Assembly (NCBI GenBank): GCA_950295325.1
Contig: OX485803.1
Coordinates: 2,790,001 to 2,854,000, forward strand
Direction of reading: 5' to 3'
Length of the DNA stretch: 64,000 nucleotides
From: Polytrichum commune
Lineage: Eukaryota; Streptophyta; Polytrichopsida; Polytrichales; Polytrichaceae
Below, in pieces: positions 23,863 to 33,400 of this stretch. The notes under the pieces were generated by a model, which was not told where the DNA came from, ran no database searches, and saw only the letters and a list, made by a program, of their open reading frames with translations. The position numbers and the translations under genes are program-made. Positions within the stretch are counted from its first letter, which is position 1. Each line of letters opens with the position of its first letter.

Positions 23863-24428
23863 GGGCCGGTTTCACACCATGGACTATGAAATGGGATCAT
23901 GGAAGATGGCCTTTTCCCGCAATTCGATTTGATGGTCCAACATTCATGGTCTGATTTAAAAAAAAAAACAATTTACAAAGTTTTTGGACCCTTCACTAGG
24001 TGTAAACCGAATGTGGATCAAGAGGAATGACCATGCACCAAAGGTGAATGTGCTATTTTTTTATTTTTTTATTTTTTGGATATATGTCAAGAAAGGGCAG
24101 TTTTGAATTTTTTTTTGCAAGTCTAACCATTCTCTTGTCTTCGTCTTCTCTTCCCCAAAATACATTTCATTAAAGAAAAATGTTTTAACATCGTTTCTTT
24201 GCCACATGCCTTCATTTTTTTCTTCTTCTACAAGAGCACCTCTTTTGTCTCTCCCACTACAAACCCCGTTGGACCATGTCAATGGATAACATAGGCTTGA
24301 ACTCCATGAGCACTCTGACAATTTTCCCTTGGTGTAAACCAAAGTTGTCCGGGGACGAGTTCAAGAGCTAATCACATGTTTTACAAGGCCTTGGGACGAC
24401 TTTCATAGTCCATGATGTAAACAACCCC
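23863..24428 (-). mobile_element. Tourist-like MITE family C, copy 2
   Basis: Begins GGGCCGGTTTCACACCATGGAC and closes with tagtccatgatgtaaacaacccc, a decayed version of the terminal repeat of the 26352 copy. It is flanked not by a 3-bp duplication but by a 22-bp direct repeat (tcgacacacataacattatt... at 23841-23862, and 24429-24450, two G/A differences). The internal 93-residue minus-strand frame shows no transposase motif. Confidence 0.7.
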
Positions 24429-24499
24429 TCGACACACGTAACATTATTGAGTTGCATTGAGCCGTCCCTTCTAAAATGAATGAACTATAGTTGGGGCCA

Positions 24500-24719
24500 C
24501 TACACTAAATATTGTATTTAGTGTCACTTATTATGTGGAACTACACAAAGCTATAATTATTTGTATATCTCATTTTGGCCAACAGAGGTCAAATTCGTTG
24601 TCTAGACATTTCCAAAACATTAACATCTTTACTTGGTAAAAAATTACATCCATATCAAAAAATAATAGCATTGTGTAATTCCAAATAGTAAGTGACATTA
24701 AATCCAACATTAAGTGTAG
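24500..24719. mobile_element. MITE family A subfamily, 220 bp, long TIR
   Basis: CTACACTAAATATTGTATTT on the left and its imperfect complement on the right extend into terminal inverted repeats of about 55 bp (about 45 matching), leaving a short centre. Ends are again CTA...TAG. Confidence 0.75.
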
Positions 24720-24724
24720 TTTAT

Positions 24725-26340
24725 CAGGCTGAATCTACTACTAACAAGCATCCCGGAGGTATAATTCTCAAACCTTATATGACAAACTCATGGCCCCACC
24801 CAACTTGGTCACTCAGCTGGATAATGCTATGCATGTGAATGGGGTCATGTCGCAATGACCATCCGTGTCAAATGGAAAGTGTGTTCTAGGGCCATGTTTT
24901 GTAATTGTGTATGTTTTTCTTAGCACTCAACAATTACACATGAAAAGTAATATGCTGAAAATTACCTTGTTTAAAAAATAATTCCATTTGAAGTTACAAG
25001 CCATTTTGGGATACTTCATCGTGTCTAGGGTAAAGTACACAATTATTCTAGTGAATTGTTTTTATCATGTCTTGGGTCAAACCTTACCCTTGGAGTGGGG
25101 TCACTCTTGTTGGTTGATTTGACTCCAACACGAAGTCCCAACTTTTTGGCACCAAATTTGCCACAATGTAGGATATCCATACTGCAAATACTGTAAAGAT
25201 TTTTCTCTTCATTAATCACATTGCTTGAACAAAGTGGGAGTTAAGAATCATGATGTAGTGTAAAGCGGTTTTTAGTTTAAAATGACTATGAACACTTACA
25301 TTGAAGTAGTATCGGACATACCGTAAAAGATGCCATCCCTTGTACATGCTTCATCCGCAACGGACATATTTACATAGACGCCATAAATCCAAGCACAAGG
25401 GACCAATATACAATTTTGATATACATTTATGATATAACTAATTATGATATACAATTTAGGCGTTAACTTCACAATTGCCCTCCCCTTAACAAAACACCAA
25501 AATACACCTTGTACGAAACAACATACTTTCCTTCAAACAAGTCATATATTTGATTGTACCAAATTGACATTTTGTGTTGGTCTAGTTGAATACTTTGGCC
25601 TTTCCTACCAATAGGGTTGAATTCTTGCACCTTTCAAGATTGTGTAACTTTAACTCTATATGTGCACGTGCCCAAAACACAAAAAAACAACATATCAAAT
25701 ACGTACACCCAAAAGCAACATACGAACGTGAAGAACCAAATCTATGACCCTAGTACATAGTGTTGCTAATCGGGTATGCCTACCTTACATAGATCAATAA
25801 CAAAAGCACCATTGTCCGGCTTCTTCTTCTTCTTCTTCTTGTCCTTGGCCCACCACATGTTTGAATCGAGCATAGTCACCTCGTTCCTTGTGTCTCTAGC
25901 AAGAGTTGACCGGATTAAGGAAACTCTGTTGAAAATCACATTGAAATGATCCAAATTGCCTTGGCATGGGCCGCCCTTAAGCTTATCCATATGACAAGTA
26001 AGGTACATTGCATTGCTTTTGTGATAAAATGTCATTCTAGGGATAGAACTGGCTCTAGGAGATAAATAAAGATACAATCTACACGATAATAGTATACACG
26101 CAATTTAAGTGACGGGTGTTAAGCATAGTACCATCTATGTTAATAGGTTGTTATTTTCGTAAGTGGGTTGCTAATTGTACACCTACATGACGGTACCTCC
26201 TTAAAATGGCTCATGGTTTATTGAAGGTAAAATAAGTACATTTCATCATGGAACACATGAATAATGTGGGGTGTTTCTCCAAGGCATCATTATAGAGCTT
26301 CAAGGCCATGGTCCAAGGAGAAAGTCGAGGAGGCAACCAC
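24725..26340. other. Intergenic, no gene seen
   Basis: AT-rich spacer. A minus-strand frame of 103 residues at 25766-26077 includes a run of lysines encoded by a (CTT)n microsatellite (25820-25840). No domain is recognised, and I do not call it as a gene. Confidence 0.4.
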
Positions 26341-26351
26341 TTCGACACTAA

Positions 26352-26796
26352 GGGGCGGTTTACACTATGGACCATGAAGTCGTCCCACGTAAGAGGCCTA
26401 TTTTGCGTGGGACGACTTCATGGGACGACTTCCATGGTCCGAGTTACTAAAATATTAGTTTTCATGGTTCATGGGCCCTTCACTAGGTGTAAACCGAATG
26501 TGGACCATGAAGAATGACCATGCACCAAAAAGGCTTAAAACGGCATTTTTCTGACATGGGCCCTTGCTCTTTTTCCCGGACCACCTCTTTTGCTTGTCCC
26601 AACGGAAAACCCGTTGGACCATGGCAGTGGATAGAGTAGGCTTAAAAAATAATATTTTGTGGACCTCAACCTCCGTGGTCACTCTGCCATTTTTTCCTTG
26701 GTGTAAACCCAAGTCGTCCCGGGACGACTTCAACGTCCAATCACATCGCTTAGACGGCCGTGGGACGACTTCATGGTCCATAGTGTAAACCGCCCC
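26352..26796. mobile_element. PIF/Harbinger Tourist-like MITE, 445 bp, perfect TIR and TAA target duplication
   Basis: The first 38 bases (26352-26389, beginning GGGGCGGTTTACACTATGGA) are exactly the reverse complement of the last 38 (26759-26796). Both sides are flanked by TAA (26349-26351 and 26797-26799), the 3-bp target typical of PIF/Harbinger elements. The interior has further inverted copies of gtcgtccca/tgggacgac and no transposase frame. Perfect ends suggest recent activity. Confidence 0.85.
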
Positions 26797-26799
26797 TAA

Positions 26800-28480
26800 G
26801 GGCATATGTTATACGAAAGCTATTATGTCGTGGCTCTTGAGAATCCTTGATTTGTCATTGGTTGAGAGTGTCATGGGCTCACGCTTTAGGTTTACATGAA
26901 GGTAATTTTGGACCACGACTCCTAACATCTTTATTGAAAATTTCACATGGAATTCCACATGGCAAATACATACGATGTTGGTTGGGATTTTAGAGAGTTT
27001 TTGGGCTGGCTCTTGAAGGTAAGGTATGCCCTATATTTGTCATCTACATGTTGAGCCATTTTATTTATTTATGTACATGAGCGTTTGGCATGGAATTCTT
27101 TTCCATGTAGAGGGAGTGAACACAAATCTACCTTACTTATTTGATTTTAGTTTTTCATTTTTGAATTAGTTTTGAAATTATAATGTATTATGCTAGAGTG
27201 TTCTATGATAGATTTCACAAGGTCTCATTTTAGAAGCGAACAACTCTTATTACAGAAGCAAATAAGTCAGAGCCAATTTCCTCATAAATTTTGGAGCTCA
27301 TGAATATCATATTCATATTCAAAGTGAAGGATCATGTGCTTGTCAAGTGGTTATATAGGTCATCCCAATTCTGTTGAATGTTGAGCCTTGCACAATTATG
27401 AAATTTTGAGCACGCAATGCAATCCCTTTAAAGACACACTTGTCTTTGGTATCTGTTCTTGGAGCCACACCTAACCAAATAATACTCAAAACATAGGTGC
27501 CCTATTAAGATAAGTAAGTCGATTGGGCACATGTACCTCAAACAACCCATGAAAAGGCAACACTTGATGTTTCATGGATCAAGATCACAGGTGAATAAGG
27601 CACTAGGAATGTACTTGACAAGAGGGTTCTTCGACACATACAAGTGTTGAATCCAAATCATATACTTGTGTAGGCCAGGGCTACAAACCACTTGTCTGAG
27701 CTGGAGCCCTACCATTATTACCAAGGTAAAAGGGGTTTAGTAAACAATGACTCCCATAAGTTTGTGGTTTGTTCATCTCACGTGGGTCCATGTAGACTAA
27801 TTTGGGTTTCTTTAATGATACTTTTAAGATAAGAATATCCAACAAATATATTCTACATGCTATAATAGAATTGCATGTGCTTTCACCATTGGGTAATAAT
27901 GCTGGGGGCCCAATTCAAAGAGGTGAGCGTCTAGCCCCAACTTGCTTGAGTAGATGTCTATGGGATTGATGATAAGCAACGGTAAGCATGCCTAATTCAC
28001 ATACTTTTCTCTCCACCCTCAATTCTAGTAAGATATGAAACACATGATTTGTGCGAGATGATTAGCAAATCCAAACGTCACCTATAGTCATTTGCCTTGT
28101 AATTTTCGAAGCTCGTTTGAATATCTTATGCATTATTAGAGTGAAGATTCTTGTGCTCATTAAGTGGTCATACACCCCCCCAAATTATGTTGACTATTCC
28201 ACTTAGAATGGTCAACATATTTTGAGCACGTAGTCCAATCTCTTTTAAACACATGTCTCTTTGGTGTTTATTCTTAGATCCACACCCTCACCACATACCA
28301 TTCAATCATAGGTGTCCAAATTAAGGTAGATGGGTCTTAAGTGGCTCGTTTTTTTAATCAGACCCCCATATTCGATTGGTATGTGGTTCGGTGAAGATCA
28401 AAGAGCAAACGTCATGCACATGTTTACAAGAGATTGACTACGTCTCCAAATATCCATGACTACTCTACAGTCAACAACGA
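26800..28480. other. Intergenic with two copies of repeat family J
   Basis: 27290-27550 and 28080-28370 are minus-orientation relatives of 22435-22790, with shared landmarks ttttgagcacg, cataggtgtcc and acacttgtctttggt/acatgtctctttggt. No gene is supported. Confidence 0.5.
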
Positions 28481-28490
28481 AGACAACTGA

Positions 28491-28703
28491 GAGGACCTAT
28501 GTATCCAGTTAAGAAATCAATAAACACGCACTTCCGATAGCCATAACTAAAGCAGGGGAGGTCCGATTTTCAGTCCAGTTTTTGCAGATGTTTCATTATG
28601 GATTTGCTAATGCACCACCAACCTATTAAGTAGATGTTGGAGAACATGAAATGCAAACCAAACAACACCCACATACTTGATTGTTGTGTTGGAATTAGGC
28701 ACG

Positions 28704-28776
<73 letters not shown>

Positions 28777-29027
28777 CACAAGTGAGAGGACCTATGTATC
28801 CAGTTAAGAAATCAACAAACACGCACTTCCAATAGCCATAACCAAAGCAGGGGAGGTCCGATATTCAATCCGGTTTTTGCAGATGTTTCATCATGGATTT
28901 GCCAATGCACCACCAATCTAATAAGTAGATGTTGGAGAACATGAAATGCAAACTAAACAACACCCACATACTTGATTGTTGTGTTGGAATTGGGCACGTG
29001 TACGAGAGAGAGAGAGAGAGAGAGAGA
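28491..29027. repeat. Tandem duplication carrying (GA)n arrays
   Basis: Unit 1 (28491-28773) and unit 2 (28786-29027) both start gaggacctatgtatccagtt and end in a GA dinucleotide array. Between units only scattered substitutions are seen outside the arrays. The GA array is about 33 repeats in unit 1 (28707-28773) and about 12 in unit 2 (29004-29027). A diverged third relative is at 41519-41655. The arrays lie 1.5-1.8 kb upstream of the first coding exon of the MoCo-sulfurase-like gene. Confidence 0.85.
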
Positions 29028-29659
29028 CCTCCCCAGCATATTAGCTCCTCTGTCAGTCGCTGTCTCCGAGACCCAGTGTTCGCAGGTGGAAGGTTCAGGC
29101 TTCTCTTGAGTCTTTGGTTGCTTGCAGGGCCCACGGTTCTACTCCCGAGCGCACACGAAACCTACCGTTAACTTAGCCCTCGCAATTCCCCGCAGTCTGG
29201 TTTTCCACCGCAGTGCTTTGCAAAACACTTACTCACCTCGTAGGCAGCTTCGCCCAAAGACCGACCAAGCCAGGAGCTGAGCTGAGCTGAGCTGAGATGA
29301 GCTCAGGAGTCTCCCAATTGAGGAGTCACCGTCTTTAACTTAGATCGCATGTCAGGCATCTTGTACAATTCATCACATCACCTGTGACGAATTTATTTTC
29401 TCTCTGTCAAGAGCAGTGTCGTGAGGGATGAATCAGAGTTGTGGAGTGCCCCAAGGGGTGGCGATGCGCGGAACGGTGTTTGGAGGTTATGTGATGTGAG
29501 GTGAATTTAGCTTGAAGGGAGCTTGCTTAAGGTGACTGTTGCGGGGACTAATAGGTAGATTGTTGGAGTTTTGGTGCTCGTTGAAGTCGTAGACTAGTGT
29601 TGAGCCCATTTTGAAGCGGCTGCCTCCTGCACCGATTTTTTATTTTAAAAAAAACATAA

Positions 29660-30335
29660 AGTTGGAGTGGAGTTTACTCCATATTCACCGAACCGGACGT
29701 GTTGTTGTTGCAGTTTGGTTCTTTGTAAACATCTGCTTAGAACGAGTCTCCGAGGGGTTTCAGAAAATGTGCAACTTCCGAAGTGTTCGGAGATTTTTTT
29801 TGGGGTGTGCGTTTTGGAAGAAAACTTGAAGGAGCTCTTGATCCGGAGTGTACACTAAATTCACCGAACTGGACGTGTCTGCGAGAATTGTTGCAGTCTT
29901 CTGTGGACAGTTTACTAGCTTAGGACAAGCAGAATGCGCAGAGTGTAAGGTGTTAAAAGGACTTGGGCTCCCGGTGAGTGATTTCATAGTCTTGGAGGGG
30001 TTTTAGAACAACGGCAATTCATGGAAAGTTTGGAGATTTTTGTGATTTGAGGTGTGCTTCTTGAATTAAACCTGGAACTCTTGATACGGGCCTCATTGTT
30101 GACGTTTCTGCATTTTCAACCGCCCTCTAGGGGGGACGTAGAACCGATTTCAGCATTCTTTCTTCGCTGGAGTGGAGTGTACTCCATCACCGAAGCGGAC
30201 GTCTTTGCGATTGTTGACACATCTGCTTAGTACAAGCAGCAAGACAAGGCCTTTGAGTGCGTAGAGTGGGTGGTCAAAGGATTTGGAAGCCCGAACGGAC
30301 GAACGACAAGCCTTAGAATTTTTTATCAAAGTTCG
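29660..30335 (+). repeat. Tandemly repeated leader/promoter region of the MoCo-sulfurase-like gene
   Basis: Three imperfect units each start with a gagt(g/t)tactccat...caccgaa.cggacgt block, at about 29672, 29848 and 30172. Later landmarks include ctgcttag.ac, aagcag and gtttggagatttt. Given its position just upstream of the first coding exon, this region probably contains the promoter and 5' untranslated leader; no TATA box or transcription start can be fixed by eye. Confidence 0.6.
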
Positions 30336-30485
30336 TGAAAAACCACGGTGGGGAAGACTAGTGAGAGTGTTCTGGATCGATCTACACGCAGCGAAGAAGG
30401 CTTTGGGAATTGTAAATGCTCTGCAACACTGTTGATGGTGCACGGAAAGGAGTCAGAGCGGAAGTGAATTGAAGAAAGTAGCAAA

Positions 30486-33400
30486 ATGTTTTCCAAATTT
30501 TCCAAGTTTCGGTCCAAAGGCAGTTCCCATTGGGGGGTCCCCAATCAGGTACCTACCATCTCTCTGCCGTCTTGTTGAATCACACTTGAGAGTGCTTACA
30601 TCTCTTGAACCCATCCGGAGGGTTTTTGGTTTCCGCACAAATTTGTTTCGGAAAAGTTAACTTTGTGAAAGCCGTCCACAACCTTTCAATTATCTGTTAA
30701 CCCCTATACGCTTTCAGCAGTTTTATACTGTGTATTCTCTCTACAGTATACTAGATTACATCCGACCTATGTCAAACTTTTTCCAGGTTGTTTTGTGTGG
30801 ATGCCAAGAAGCTTAATCTTCGAAGAAAACAACCTTATCATTCTCTACCAAATAATCGTATCACAATGTATATTCACGTTGTACAATTTCAAAATACTGT
30901 GTGGTCGAGAGGCCCAAATCGGGTTCCGAAAGGGGTTAAGAGAGGTAATTGTGGAGCGGCTAATCTGCGTTATCTGTTGGGGGTAGAGCAAGAGAGCAAG
31001 AGATAGCTCTCTCTCTCTCTCTCCCCTCTTGCTGAATCTTGAAATTTCCACTTAAGAGTGCTCACCCATTTCTTGAACCATGCGGAGGGTTATGGTGTCC
31101 ACGACTCTTTCCCTCCACGTCGGCAATCACTGCATATAATTAACTCCCCGAAAGCCGTCCACAGGCCTTTATTTCTCTGTTGACAGAGCTAATTGTGGAG
31201 TGGTCAAATTTTACTGTTATCTGTTGAGAACAAACTTGACTATTGATCTAAGAAACACAATTGCTTCAATGATGACGTCTCCTTCAAATGTTGTTTTTTC
31301 TCCACAAACAAACACTTCATGTTGTAGACCTTCTCAAGACCTTTCCATAGACACCAATGTCGCCTCCCAACTCTTATCCCTACTCTTCATTTGGATTTGT
31401 GATGTTTTCTCGCTCAATTCTTGGACTTAGGAAGTGAGAGTGTGCTCTTTGGATCTGCCTTCATTAAACAATTTCACTTAATATTTGTTTCTCTGAATAG
31501 CACTAAATGGAATACCTAAGTAGATGATGTAGTAGAATCTTGTGTGCGCCTGAAGTAGTGTTGGGGTTAAGTATTGATTTTGCATTTTGATTCTTGAAAA
31601 CAGGACCTCATCAGCAACGGCAGCTTCTCCAGCAACCACGACGGGCATCCCGTGGTAGCATCACCTGATTCCCCGTTGTCTCCCAAAACTCCACCACAAA
31701 TCATACAGAAAATCTATACCTCACCCAATGGGAAACACGGACACAAACCCTCTCTCCCCATCGCACCAACTGCAGAGTTCATGGACGATGACTCCGACTT
31801 GGAATCGAACATCTCTTTCGCAGAGACTTTGTTTCCTGTGACTCCCCTGCACGATGGGGGTCGCCCCCGAAAATTAAATGGAAGCTCCATGATGATGGAA
31901 GAAGGGGGGTCATCCCCTGACCTCGAGTCAAGACTAAAACTATCTCCAGCTGTGAGGAATCCTTTACGAAACAACCTTCAAGAGGGTCGGAGAAGCCCGG
32001 GGAGTAGGAAGTCATGGGACATGGACAACAGCAATATTGGGGAGCTTGATTCTGTCAGCAAGAGGAGTTGGAACCAATCTGAGAGCAATAAAATGAGGAG
32101 CTATGAAATCAACAGCAACATCAAGAGAGGAGGATCCTTTCCAAGTGGTATGCCGGGAAGAATGAGCACAACATCATCCTCTGTGCCTGAGGAAGAGGAG
32201 ATTGACATTGGTCCTGCAGTTTTGCCATCCTATGATGATGCTGAAGAGGATTTCTTGGATGAGTTTGATGACTATTTTGATAATCTGGGTGTGGATAATG
32301 TACGCCGAGAGCAATACCCGAAACTGGATGAGCAGAGGCTTGTGTACCTTGATTATGCTAGTTTCGCCCTTTACTCACGCTTTCAGGTATGGGTACTATC
32401 ATCTATCCGCAGTCTCATCATTTTGTAATTTCTCGTTTTCTTGAGCTCGAATTGATACCTGTTGCTTCGATCACACCATAAGGGGTTGTAACCAGTGTTG
32501 AACGGGTATGTTGTAAAGTGCATATAGGGGAGGCCTGGTTTTTGAAAATTTCTTGGAAATGTAGAACATCGAGGTATTGATATTACAAAGGTTTTGTATT
32601 TTCAAGGTAGGGTATGTGTATGTGGTCTTGTCAAATTTCTTGAATTTTAGGGTACGTGTTATGGTGTGATTTTTTTTCATATACCAGGGTGCCCAGTGCA
32701 AGGGTATGGTATGTCATTTTAAGGTTTTTAAGAGAGAATTTAATTAATTAATAATTTAATTTAAAATAAAATAAAAAATCCAAAACAGATGAAGCATGAA
32801 CTTGAGCAAACTGATCAAATTGAATCATGATTTGAATTTATCAAATTGTCATGCTTGACTAAGTATTGACTCCATGGCGACAAATCTCACTCCCCTAAAC
32901 ACCCTAAGCAATCTCCTAAATCCTAACCCAGAATCACTAAACTTGTTTAGCAAACACAAACCCTAGTTGTTATATGAAGTTGGTGCTTCAAGCAAAGACA
33001 AAACGGAATTACCTCTTCTTGAAGGTGCAACACCCTCTCTCCCACATTAATCAACGTTGCTAGCTTAACCCCAACAACAAAGCTCCACTACCTGTAGTAC
33101 GCTGTGCACACAACAAACCCGTACATCGCCGGAAGCAGGCATAATGAACAAAGACGTGCATGTTTAAGGGTTTCCAAGCTCATCATTGAGCAAGGTACGG
33201 GTTAGTGACCAGGTTTAGGGTTGGCAGTGAGTCCAGGGCCCGGGTATGAACCTGGTATTTGCGCATTGCTTGGTAGTTCAAGCTGGTATCACAAACCAAT
33301 GTACATACCCTTTTACAGACCCGTGTGCGGGACAGATACCCGTTCAACACTGGTTGTAACCTAGGCTTCTACCCTTTGCCCCAAGGGTGTTTGTAATTAC

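Noticed and set aside
25766-26077. 103-codon minus-strand frame with a polylysine run
   Set aside because: The lysines come from a CTT microsatellite; no domain, start context or homologue is evident.
28570-29134. Leucine/serine-rich frames over the GA arrays
   Set aside because: They are translations of the GA microsatellite and change with array length.
32471-32701. Minus-strand frame inside intron 2
   Set aside because: It lies across the end of the hAT element and has no transposase motif.
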